Assembly (NCBI GenBank): GCA_900545915.1
Contig: URAV01000027.1
Location: forward strand, 1 to 49,853
DNA from: an uncultured Porphyromonadaceae bacterium
GTDB taxonomy: Bacteria; Bacteroidota; Bacteroidia; Bacteroidales; Coprobacteraceae
DNA length: 49,853 nt
Direction of reading: 5' to 3'
Both the position numbers and the translations under genes were made by a program. This document shows, in pieces, positions 8,097 through 17,150 of the stretch. Position 1 is the first letter of the stretch, and the number at the start of each line of letters is the position of its first letter. A model generated the notes under the pieces. It did not search any database. It was given only the letters and a program-made list of their open reading frames with translations, and was not told where the DNA came from.

Positions 8097-11000
8097 ATGA
8101 AAGTGAAAAAACTTTTTTTTCTTGTGTTGCTCTTTTTATGGAGCGGACAAATTGCGATGTCCCAACAACCTTATGCACCATGTTGGCATCCTCTAAATTT
8201 AAAAGGCTGGAATCCGTCAATGGATCCCGATTTTCAGTTCAACAAAGCTACAATAAAATTGCAACCCCGTTTTCAAAACACAAATTTGAATGCAAATCCT
8301 TACCAACATTACGAGGGTCAATTATGTGCTATGGTAACTATGAATGATGCATGCAGCACAACTCCGTCTCAAGATGCTTTCAATTTCATCGGCTGCAACC
8401 CCACATTCTGGCAATACATCGATATATTGGTTTGGTGGGGAGGTTCTGCCAGCGAAGGCATTATCATTCCTCCTTCAGCCCCGGCAATCGATGTCGCACA
8501 CATGAATGGAGTAAAAATATTAGGAACTATATTTTTCCCACCATCAGCTTTTGGCGGTACAGGAGAATGGATCGATCAAATGCTGGCAATGGAAAACGGA
8601 GAATATATCTACGCTAAAAAACTATACGAAATCGCAGTTGCATACGGTTTTGACGGCTGGATGATCAATGAAGAAACTTATCATGGAGGAAATCCGGGAT
8701 GGTCTGGTTTTATCAAAGAATTTGAAGACTGTAAAAAAGCCGACGGCAATGACCACATGATTATCGGTTGGTACGACAATTCTATGAATGTAAGCTCTCG
8801 TCAAGGACTTCTACAAAACGGCATTTACTATATGCAAGAATACGCAAGTTCGAAACATATTAACGAAAATCTTCAAAGATGGTTAGGATTCGGCTGGGAC
8901 GAAGAAGACTTCGTACAAAGAAATTATATGGGATGTCAACAAGACATAGCGAGCGACGAATTCAGTAAAATATTTTCGAAGAACAAACACAATGCTTCTG
9001 TTTTTATTTTTAAGCCAGAAGAAACGACTTGGAAAAAATTCGTAGGAAATCTTATCGGCAAACCTTCAGCATCCGGTGAAACGGCTTACTCTGCAATGAA
9101 AAGCTCTTTCAAAGCCGAATCTACTTATTGGGTACAGAATGCAAATCCTTCATCTACCGATGGTTGGAGTGCACAAGTTTGCGCTCTGTCCACAGCTATG
9201 TCCGAAAGATCTGTCATTCAAAGTACACCTTTCATTACCTCATTCAGTGCAGGATTAGGAAAGCATCGTTTTGTCAATGGAGAAAAACGAAATACACAAG
9301 ATTGGTATCATAGAGGTATGCAAGACATTTTACCGACATGGCGCTGGTGGACAGAAGCAGGGTGTAACTTATCTTTCGATTACAATTGGGATGATGCTTA
9401 TAACAACGGAACTTCTATCAGTGTCGAAGGTTCTTTGACTGCAAACAGAGATAACCTAATACGGATGTTCAAAACTAACATGATTATTAAATCCGGTGAC
9501 AAAGTACAATTAGTTTACAAAACATCAGTACCGGGCTCGATTGAAGTTAAGTTAGGTACTTCTAACAACACCTCCGATTTAGAAACTTTCAAACTGAATA
9601 CAGTAAAAACAGAAAACGGATGGACAATAGGTGAAGCCGATCTTTCCTCTATTTCGGGAAAAACGGTATGCGTCATCGCATTAAATTTCAAATCGACCTC
9701 AGCAACCTCCTCTTATACAGCATCTTTAGGACAATTAGGCATATTCAACAAATCATATACACCCTCTGCACTACCGGTAACTAACTTAAAAACAGAAAGT
9801 AAATTAACGACAGAAGGAGGCGACTTAAGAATTACATGGGATGTACAAGAATCTACCGACGTACATCATTACAACATATACATGACTCAAGGAAACGAAA
9901 GGAAATTGATCGGTCAAACCCGCAACGGAGGTTTTTACATTCCTGAGTTTAAACGTACATCCACAAACGAAACATCTGTAAAGATAGAAGTAGTTACAGT
10001 TTCTAACGATTATAAAGAAGGTATTCCCTCTGTTTTAGAAGTAAAGTATCCTTCCCGTGAACAAATTACAGTCAAATGCTATGCTTCTCAAACCTTAGTA
10101 AAAACAGGGACTAATGTTACAATTACGGCAGAAGCCGATAATTCTCCGACTTCATATACTTGGGCAATACCGCAAAATGCGACCTTGGTAAGCGGACAAG
10201 GTACTTCAAAAGCCGTTTTCAACTTCTCACAAGAAGGTTTGTATGACATCTCCGTTACCGTGGCAAACGAAGTTGCCAGTGTGACCTATTCGCAATCTAA
10301 CATGATAGAAGTAAATAATGATAAATCATTAGAACTGGTAAGTGTTGATAAAAGCATATACTCTTGCAGTAAATGGAACGAGGGAGACAATGAAGCTCCG
10401 GAATATCTGTTAGACGGTAAATATTCTTCCGATGATGTAACCATGCACGAGAAATGGTGTGCATCCGGTAATCGGGAATATACAGTTATTATAGACCTTG
10501 AACAGATCTATAACATATACAGAACCCGTATAATGGACTGTCAGGTTGCAGAATCGGGAGATAATTTCAATAATTACGAAATATATATCAGCAAAGATGC
10601 ACAAGATTGGAAACCTGTTATTGAAAAAACCGAACAGGGAAGTGTAAAAATTAAAGACGATTACATTGCTCCTACGGAAGGTCGCTATGTAAAACTCAAC
10701 ATATACGACAAATCTCCTTTTACAATACGAGTATGGGAATTTGAAATATACGGGACTGAATTAGGAGAACATTCTATTCAGCAACAAGAAGATCTTGTCA
10801 TGGGTCTTTCTGCAGAACAAGAAAATAAACTTACATTTGACTGGGGTGGCGAAGCTGATGACGATTATGCTTTTACAGTCGAATCATTCAATGAAAATCT
10901 ACTGACTACAGAAATAGGTAAAATCGATTTGCAAGCCAAAACTGTAAGCTATAAAATGAAAACCGGTACGGAACAAGGAGTTGCAAAGGTCGCCGTACAT

Positions 11001-12431
11001 TTCAAGAAAGGAGAATATACCCGATCTACGATATTCAATGTGAGTGTCACCGATCTGGAAAATATTAATCGAGCTGCCGGGAAAATAGCTACGATCCTAA
11101 AAGCCGGTACAGGTTATGATGAAGACGAAGGCATGACTCAATATCCTTCCATTAAAAAACATATAGAATATCTGACCGACGAAAACGATGAAACATTTGC
11201 GATGACATCTTACGATGAGGTAGATACCGAATTAGAGTTTGATTTAGGGGCTATTTACGGAATCAATAAAGTCGAAATCGTACTGAAAAATATTTCCGGA
11301 GTAACTGCAGTTCCTAAAAATTTGAAATTTTATGCTGCCGATGACGAAACGAAAGAATATCGTGAATTTATCTCAAAATCTTGTAATGTAGGGACAAATA
11401 CATACGAAATAAGCAGACAAAACATGCGTTTTGTAAAATTAGTTCTCCCTGCTACCGATGAATTAATGGGATATGCCGTATGCGAAGTGCGCATCTTCGG
11501 GAAAGAAGTTGCAGATAAATATATGCCTTTAGAACTAAGCGGGTATAATATAGACATCATTGCTGAAAGCACTCCGATACAATCCTCTTCAGTCGCTATG
11601 AGCACTCAAACAAATAAACTTCCGTCTTTTGTATGGGTCAGCCGGAACGTATTGCCGGAATACGGATTACCTGAAAGCGGAAAAATAACCAGCCAATCGG
11701 GGGTGCGCTACCAGTTAGCACCATATAACGGGGCTAATGCGGTTAAAAGTATAGGAAAAGAAAATGCTGTTCTTACCCTGAACAAAGGAGTAAAAGCAAA
11801 AAAAATACATATTCTGGTAACTGCCGGACCAGGAGATTCCCCTTATTCGACTACTAAACTTGCCTATGCACGAGCAAGATATACCGACGGAACTACGGCA
11901 GATCACAATAACGGAAGCTTTTTCTGGATGAGAGGTTTCAATAACCTAAATGAATCAGACCAACAAGTAACAGCCAACCCGATTGCAATAAAAGGGATAA
12001 AAGGCTACAATTGGAATAGTGAAGTTTTATTCGATTCAGAATGTTGTTTAGCTGAAATATCGATAAATACAAATCCAGAAAAGGAAATTGCATCCGTCGA
12101 ACTGCAAGGTTACCAAAATGACGAATGGGGATATATTTTGGCGGCAACAGCAGAAGAAGTCAGCTGGGTCGTAGGAATAGAAAAATCTACCACAGACAAT
12201 TCCGAAATCAAAATTTATCCGAATCCTGTACGAAAAGGAAATAGTCTGACCGTAGAAACTACCGATGCAGAAACAATACGTCTGATGACATTACAAGGAG
12301 TAACGATTTCTAACCAAAATATAAACGCTCCTGTAACGATTATTCAGACAGACAATCTGACAGCAGGCACATATTTATTAATGGTTTCCGGAAAAGATTA
12401 TACAAAGACCATGAAGATCATCGTAAAATAA
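8097..12431 (+). CDS. GH85 endo-beta-N-acetylglucosaminidase, multidomain, T9SS-exported
   Basis: GH85 enzymes cleave the GlcNAc-beta-1,4-GlcNAc core of N-glycans and free the glycan from protein. This 1444-residue protein has a signal peptide (1-22) and a GH85 barrel from about 25 to 450. The family motif is GFDGWMINEETYHGG, with N191 and E193 in the N-x-E pair that serves substrate-assisted catalysis. A companion beta-sandwich (about 458-552), an FN3-like domain (558-652), a PKD/Ig-like domain (654-738), two discoidin-like domains (about 743-886 and 989-1137) and a further module (1140-1355) follow. The last module is shared with the next gene. The T9SS type A sorting domain (about 1370-1444) starts at KIYPNPV. 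It should act outside the cell, feeding the SusCD pair upstream. Its own candidate ECF promoter is at 8013. Confidence 0.93.
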   Translation: MKVKKLFFLVLLFLWSGQIAMSQQPYAPCWHPLNLKGWNPSMDPDFQFNKATIKLQPRFQNTNLNANPYQHYEGQLCAMVTMNDACSTTPSQDAFNFIGCNPTFWQYIDILVWWGGSASEGIIIPPSAPAIDVAHMNGVKILGTIFFPPSAFGGTGEWIDQMLAMENGEYIYAKKLYEIAVAYGFDGWMINEETYHGGNPGWSGFIKEFEDCKKADGNDHMIIGWYDNSMNVSSRQGLLQNGIYYMQEYASSKHINENLQRWLGFGWDEEDFVQRNYMGCQQDIASDEFSKIFSKNKHNASVFIFKPEETTWKKFVGNLIGKPSASGETAYSAMKSSFKAESTYWVQNANPSSTDGWSAQVCALSTAMSERSVIQSTPFITSFSAGLGKHRFVNGEKRNTQDWYHRGMQDILPTWRWWTEAGCNLSFDYNWDDAYNNGTSISVEGSLTANRDNLIRMFKTNMIIKSGDKVQLVYKTSVPGSIEVKLGTSNNTSDLETFKLNTVKTENGWTIGEADLSSISGKTVCVIALNFKSTSATSSYTASLGQLGIFNKSYTPSALPVTNLKTESKLTTEGGDLRITWDVQESTDVHHYNIYMTQGNERKLIGQTRNGGFYIPEFKRTSTNETSVKIEVVTVSNDYKEGIPSVLEVKYPSREQITVKCYASQTLVKTGTNVTITAEADNSPTSYTWAIPQNATLVSGQGTSKAVFNFSQEGLYDISVTVANEVASVTYSQSNMIEVNNDKSLELVSVDKSIYSCSKWNEGDNEAPEYLLDGKYSSDDVTMHEKWCASGNREYTVIIDLEQIYNIYRTRIMDCQVAESGDNFNNYEIYISKDAQDWKPVIEKTEQGSVKIKDDYIAPTEGRYVKLNIYDKSPFTIRVWEFEIYGTELGEHSIQQQEDLVMGLSAEQENKLTFDWGGEADDDYAFTVESFNENLLTTEIGKIDLQAKTVSYKMKTGTEQGVAKVAVHFKKGEYTRSTIFNVSVTDLENINRAAGKIATILKAGTGYDEDEGMTQYPSIKKHIEYLTDENDETFAMTSYDEVDTELEFDLGAIYGINKVEIVLKNISGVTAVPKNLKFYAADDETKEYREFISKSCNVGTNTYEISRQNMRFVKLVLPATDELMGYAVCEVRIFGKEVADKYMPLELSGYNIDIIAESTPIQSSSVAMSTQTNKLPSFVWVSRNVLPEYGLPESGKITSQSGVRYQLAPYNGANAVKSIGKENAVLTLNKGVKAKKIHILVTAGPGDSPYSTTKLAYARARYTDGTTADHNNGSFFWMRGFNNLNESDQQVTANPIAIKGIKGYNWNSEVLFDSECCLAEISINTNPEKEIASVELQGYQNDEWGYILAATAEEVSWVVGIEKSTTDNSEIKIYPNPVRKGNSLTVETTDAETIRLMTLQGVTISNQNINAPVTIIQTDNLTAGTYLLMVSGKDYTKTMKIIVK

Positions 12432-12450
12432 TTCAAGTTTTACAAGGTTC

Positions 12451-12486
12451 AATAAAAGGCATTGAAAAATTTCAGTGCCTTTTATT
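12451..12486. terminator. Hairpin terminator after the GH85 gene
   Basis: Arms 12451-12467 and 12470-12486 pair over 17 positions with one G-U pair. The right arm ends in TTTTATT and is followed by TTTTATTC. Confidence 0.75.
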
Positions 12487-12503
12487 TTTATTCATTTTTT
12501 AAA

Positions 12504-12534
12504 TAAGTGTTTTTTATGCTCTTCTTGTTTTATA
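12504..12534 (+). promoter_or_regulatory. Candidate ECF-sigma promoter, copy 4 (1175-residue protein gene)
   Basis: TAAGTGTTTT (12504-12513), 13 nt, GTTTTATA (12527-12534), 43 nt before the ATG at 12578. Same layout as copies 2 and 3. Confidence 0.65.
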
Positions 12535-12577
12535 TATAGTTTATCAAACTATTTTCAACCTTAAAATAATATCTGTT

Positions 12578-15500
12578 ATGAAAGTAAAAAATTTACCACA
12601 CAGATCTCTGCTATTTGCAGGAGTATTTTTAACGGGAGCTTTCTTCGTCAAAGCTATATCAGGAGAACATTCCCTATCCTTTCCAACAAATCCGAATACC
12701 AAAACCACAGAAGAGGTCATTCCTCTCACAATTTCGAGCGGATTCGATAAAGATTTCATCGCAGAAGTAAAACCTGCACAAACCCATTCTTCTGAACGTA
12801 TGGATGATGTTTCTTGGGTATATTACAGTGCAGATTTACAAAGTTCAGGAGGTCTTCCTTCCGATGGCATCGTAAAATCAGGAAATGTCACTTATCAATT
12901 AGCTCCATATACAGGGAACAACGCAACTCGAATCGTTGTGAAAAACAAGGAAGAAAAAACTTTGACTTTCGGTAACCCGATAAAAGCTAATAAACTGATG
13001 CTTTTAGCAACCAGTACTAACGGAAAATCTCTATTCCAAGTTACACTCAACTATGATGACGGTTCTAATGATATTGCTACAGAACTATCCATAGATGACT
13101 GGAACGGCAACGAAGGTGCTATTACTGGATTAGGACGCATTTTTCGTACTTGGAGAGAAGGCGGTTTTGACAGTGGTGCATACGATGACGATATCGACGG
13201 AGCTAATTTCAGGCTTTCAGAAGTTTCGATAACCAGTGACCCCGCCAAAATAGTAAACTCGATAACTATCAAGGGAACAGGAAATGAAGGATACCTGATT
13301 CCGTTCGCTGTATCGGCAATTGTCGGAGGAGAAACGCCAGAACAAAATACTCTCGAGATTCAAACTATAGAAAATCAAAATGTCGAAGTCGGAAAAACAG
13401 TGGCAATATCAACTACATACAGTCTTGGAGGAGCTGAAAAGGATGATAATTTTAAAATCGACATTACTTCAGACAATGCCTCTGCAACAATTTCCGACAT
13501 ATCCAATACAGAAGACAAAATAAATTTCTCTATAAATGGCATCAACAAAGGATCTGCCAATATCACCGTTACTTTAACAAACGGAAAATTTTTTAAAGAA
13601 ATTTCTTTCAGCGTATCCATATTCGAGAATGTACAAGTTACAACAAAATACGTCCCAGTAAAATTAGTCGGTTATACTAAAGATATTATTGCAGAAAATA
13701 TGCCGACATCTTCATTTACGAATGACGGAATGGATAACGATGGTAAAGTATTTTACACCACAGATGTGAACAGCGCCGGAGCTCTTCCTGCAAACGGAAT
13801 CATTATAGGAGAAACCAGCAAAGCCTCTTACCAATTAGCTCCATATAATGAAAATAACGCATTCTTCTCCGATTGTTACAAAGCTGCCGGATTAACGAAT
13901 ATTCAGTTTGCAGAACCAATAAAAACGAAAGAATTAATGATATTGGCAACTTCTGCCAACGGATCATCGGATTTCGGTAGCGGAGAAATTCATTTCTCTG
14001 ACGGAACAAGTCAGTCTTATAACTACTTTACGGTAAACGATTGGTTCGATCCCAAGAACAATGTAGCGGTAAAAGGTCTTTATCTTATTGAAAGAGAAAA
14101 CGATGCCATCGATGAAAGAAATTTCGGATTATACGAAAATAAATTAACTATTTCTGAAGAAAACATCGGAAAAGAAATAAAATCGATCTCTTTCTTAAAT
14201 GAATCCGGAGGATCAAAACCCGGATCAAGCGACGCATCCAGACTATACGTATTTGCCATTTCTGCATTAGTCGATCAGACTCCTGTCAACACTTTAGAAC
14301 TGCAAACTTTAGACAATCAAACCGTAGAAATAGGAAAGTCTTTGGCGTTATCCGCTACATACAGTTTAGGAAATGCATCCAAAGAAGAGAATTTTAAATT
14401 CGATATTACATCGGACAATGCCGCAGCCTCTATTACAGAAATTTCCAACACAGATTCTCAGGTCAATTTCAATGTAAATGGAGTTTCCGAAGGATCAGCA
14501 AATATTACTATTAAATTGACAAATGGAGAATTTAGTAAAGAATCGACCTTCTCTGTCTCAATTACCGCAGCTGAAGAAGAACCGGCTTACATACCTGTCA
14601 CTTTAACCGGATTCAATAAAGATGTTATTGCAGAGGATGTTCCGGCTTCCGGAACAACAGATGCCGGATTGGATAACGATGGCAAAGTTTTCTTCGGAAG
14701 CAATGTCAACAACGGAACAGGAGCACTTCCTGCAAATGGAATCATAACAAGTATCAACAGTGGCGTAAAATACCAATTGGCTTCTTATGAAAGCAATAAT
14801 GCTTTCTTCTCTGACTGTTACACCAATCAAGGTTTAGTAGAAATTTCATTCGCCACTCCCGTAAGTACCAAATCTTTAATGATACTCGCAACCTCAACGA
14901 ACGGAACATCCGATTTCGGTGCTGGTAGTAGTGGAACAGGAAAGATCACATTCGAAGACAATACGACAGAGACTTATTCATCAGTCAATGTAAAAGACTG
15001 GTTCCAATCGGGAGAACCTGATGCTTCTACAGCTCTGAACGGACTTTATCTTATTGAAAGAGACAATGATGCCATCGATGCCCGCAGTTTTTCTTTATAT
15101 GAATGCAAATTAGACGTCAAGAATTACAAAAAGAAAATCAAATCTATATCATTTACAAATGAATCCGGTGGTTCGAAGCCCGGAGATTCTTACGCTTCAA
15201 GATTATTCGTTTTCGCAATCTCTGCACTGCAAGACAATACTCCTGCTCCAGTAGAACCTGTCATCGACCCGATCGAAAATACAATAATAAAAATCGGGAA
15301 TGAACCTACTACCATAAACGCATTCTTTAGTTTAGGAGGAGAAGAACAAGGATCTGATTTCAGTATCAAGGCTATTGCTAATAATGATTTTATCACTATT
15401 TCAAATGAAAATATAAGCAATGAAACTTATTCCTTTGATATTACAGGAGTTACTGCCGGAGAATCTACCGTTACCGTTACACTTATAAATAACGGGCATA

Positions 15501-16105
15501 CTATCACTCAAGATTTTTCCGTTACTATCGAACCTAAAGATCCTGTAGTAAACATTGCCGAGATTCCAAGACAAACATTCAAAAAAGGTGAAACTATTTC
15601 TGTAAAAGTAAATTATGACTTCGATGGAGAAGCAGAACAAGCAGATTTCAGTTATATGGTATATACCAATATGGTAACAGATCCTAATGTGAGAATCTCC
15701 AATGTAGATATCGACAAAGACGAACAAGTTATTTCTTTCAATTTAACAGGCATAGGAGTCGGATCAAGCTATGTGAATGTCTATGTTTTTAATAACGGAA
15801 CTTTCGCGACCCAAACATTTACGGCAGAAGTAAAAGAACAGACAATAATAACCGGAATCGACTCAGAGTCGGAAAAAACGATCTCCATCTATCCCAATCC
15901 TGTCAAACACGGAGAAAATTTAATAATCGAAACTGAAAATGCTCAAATAATCCAGATTATAAATCTGCAAGGTATTGTCATGAAAACAATAAAAGCTCCG
16001 GCATCAACTGAAAAAATCAATATAGATGAATTTATTCCCGGAATTTATATGATAGCTATCAAAACAGAGAATAATCAAAAAGTAGAAAAAATCACAGTCA
16101 AATAA
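12578..16105 (+). CDS. Repeat-built non-catalytic T9SS-exported protein, probable glycan-binding
   Basis: No enzyme domain is recognisable in these 1175 residues. After a signal peptide (about 1-28, no lipobox) come three copies of a roughly 200-residue module, at about 47-250, 358-565 and 670-885. Each opens with a strand like P-V-x-L-x-G-x-x-K-D-I-I-A-E and contains G-A-L-P-x-x-G-I and Y-Q-L-A-P-Y. Each is followed by a roughly 95-residue Ig-like repeat (257-349, 571-662, about 895-985), and a fourth Ig-like repeat lies at 988-1086. The T9SS type A tail is at about 1100-1175 (SIYPNPV start). The module also occurs once in the GH85 enzyme upstream (its residues 1140-1355). This suggests a common ligand, perhaps the N-glycan target (inference). 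It could instead be a structural adhesin. Its own candidate ECF promoter is at 12504. Confidence 0.8.
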   Translation: MKVKNLPHRSLLFAGVFLTGAFFVKAISGEHSLSFPTNPNTKTTEEVIPLTISSGFDKDFIAEVKPAQTHSSERMDDVSWVYYSADLQSSGGLPSDGIVKSGNVTYQLAPYTGNNATRIVVKNKEEKTLTFGNPIKANKLMLLATSTNGKSLFQVTLNYDDGSNDIATELSIDDWNGNEGAITGLGRIFRTWREGGFDSGAYDDDIDGANFRLSEVSITSDPAKIVNSITIKGTGNEGYLIPFAVSAIVGGETPEQNTLEIQTIENQNVEVGKTVAISTTYSLGGAEKDDNFKIDITSDNASATISDISNTEDKINFSINGINKGSANITVTLTNGKFFKEISFSVSIFENVQVTTKYVPVKLVGYTKDIIAENMPTSSFTNDGMDNDGKVFYTTDVNSAGALPANGIIIGETSKASYQLAPYNENNAFFSDCYKAAGLTNIQFAEPIKTKELMILATSANGSSDFGSGEIHFSDGTSQSYNYFTVNDWFDPKNNVAVKGLYLIERENDAIDERNFGLYENKLTISEENIGKEIKSISFLNESGGSKPGSSDASRLYVFAISALVDQTPVNTLELQTLDNQTVEIGKSLALSATYSLGNASKEENFKFDITSDNAAASITEISNTDSQVNFNVNGVSEGSANITIKLTNGEFSKESTFSVSITAAEEEPAYIPVTLTGFNKDVIAEDVPASGTTDAGLDNDGKVFFGSNVNNGTGALPANGIITSINSGVKYQLASYESNNAFFSDCYTNQGLVEISFATPVSTKSLMILATSTNGTSDFGAGSSGTGKITFEDNTTETYSSVNVKDWFQSGEPDASTALNGLYLIERDNDAIDARSFSLYECKLDVKNYKKKIKSISFTNESGGSKPGDSYASRLFVFAISALQDNTPAPVEPVIDPIENTIIKIGNEPTTINAFFSLGGEEQGSDFSIKAIANNDFITISNENISNETYSFDITGVTAGESTVTVTLINNGHTITQDFSVTIEPKDPVVNIAEIPRQTFKKGETISVKVNYDFDGEAEQADFSYMVYTNMVTDPNVRISNVDIDKDEQVISFNLTGIGVGSSYVNVYVFNNGTFATQTFTAEVKEQTIITGIDSESEKTISIYPNPVKHGENLIIETENAQIIQIINLQGIVMKTIKAPASTEKINIDEFIPGIYMIAIKTENNQKVEKITVK

Positions 16106-16121
16106 AACAATTATTTGAGTA

Positions 16122-16168
16122 TTCAATAAAAAACGTTTCCGGTTTAAACGGAAACGTTTTTTATTGAA
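16122..16168. terminator. Bidirectional hairpin terminator between converging units
   Basis: Arms 16122-16141 and 16149-16168 are exact 20-bp complements with loop GTTTAAA. Both ends are A/T runs, so it can serve the plus-strand unit and the minus-strand gene ending at 16254. Confidence 0.85.
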
Positions 16169-16253
16169 CTATACTATTTTTTAATCACCTCGACAAAAAA
16201 CATATTCAAAAATTCTACAATATCTTTATCAGATCTAATAAATCAAACAAATA

Positions 16254-17141
16254 TTAATGATAAGATTTTATATGTTTTTTCAACGCATCTAAAGCAAATA
16301 CAGAAGATATTGTTTTTATTTCGTCTCTGTTCGAAACTTCGTAAAGGACCTTTTTCGAAGATTTATCTATAACCAACAAATGTACAGGATTTTTCGAATC
16401 GACATGTCCGACCCAGTTGGAAAGAAACAAGCGTCCATCTGACAAATAATGCATACCTCCGGCAAATTTCAAAACTCCCGATAAATCTTTATTCGTCAAT
16501 GACCAAACCACATTACCTGCCATATCATATTCGAATATACCGGGGTTATTATCTTTGTCCGTAACAGCAACCAATGTATTCCCCGACGGCAGACGTATTA
16601 CCGAATGCGCACCTCCGGGAATAGGAATATTCCAGACTGCTTTTCCATTTTCATCATACTCAACAACCGATTTACCGCCATAATGCGCAACCAGATAATG
16701 CCCGTTATCCAGACACCGGGCATTCCTCATAAACGCATGTCCTCCGGTTTTTACTCCAAACGGTAAAATCGATACCTCCTTTACAATACTACCATCAGGA
16801 GAGACCTCTAAAAGTCGTCCGTTATCACACTCTCCGATAAATGTATTTCCGTTTTTCAAACGCTGACAAGCAAAAATATTACTTTCGGATGTATAATGAA
16901 AAACCGTATCGTTTTTCCGGCTGACCTCAAGCACTTCTTTCCCGGCCGTAAACAAAACATTTTTATTAGGAAGCACCCAAATATCATTCGAATCAGGAGC
17001 TCTGTGCTCCCATACAATCTTCCCGTTTTCCTGAATAAATACCTTACCTTGCGAGTAATCACAAAATGCAAAAGACGGTTCTCCGGCAGATAATGAACCA
17101 AAGGAACACAGAAACAAAACAAATAGATAAAAATGTTTCAT
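16254..17141 (-). CDS. Secreted beta-propeller protein (PQQ/arylsulfotransferase-like repeats)
   Basis: About 295 residues. The ATG at 17141 (MKHFYLFVLF...) is preferred over an upstream TTG at 17150 because it gives a clean signal peptide ending near LSAGEP. The remainder consists of short repeats such as GKVFIQENGKIVWEHRAP, RLKNGNTFIGECDNGRLLEV and RLPSGNTLVAVTDKDNNPGIFEYD. This pattern of G-N-T-L-V/I-x followed by G-x-I/V-V-W is typical of PQQ-like or arylsulfotransferase-like propellers. No heme motif and no catalytic signature are visible. It is the last gene of a three-gene minus-strand operon, starting 9 nt after the stop of the di-heme cytochrome gene. It may be a periplasmic scaffold or sensor. 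The function is unknown. Confidence 0.75.
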   Translation of the reverse strand: MKHFYLFVLFLCSFGSLSAGEPSFAFCDYSQGKVFIQENGKIVWEHRAPDSNDIWVLPNKNVLFTAGKEVLEVSRKNDTVFHYTSESNIFACQRLKNGNTFIGECDNGRLLEVSPDGSIVKEVSILPFGVKTGGHAFMRNARCLDNGHYLVAHYGGKSVVEYDENGKAVWNIPIPGGAHSVIRLPSGNTLVAVTDKDNNPGIFEYDMAGNVVWSLTNKDLSGVLKFAGGMHYLSDGRLFLSNWVGHVDSKNPVHLLVIDKSSKKVLYEVSNRDEIKTISSVFALDALKKHIKSYH

Positions 17142-17150
17142 GACAAGCAA

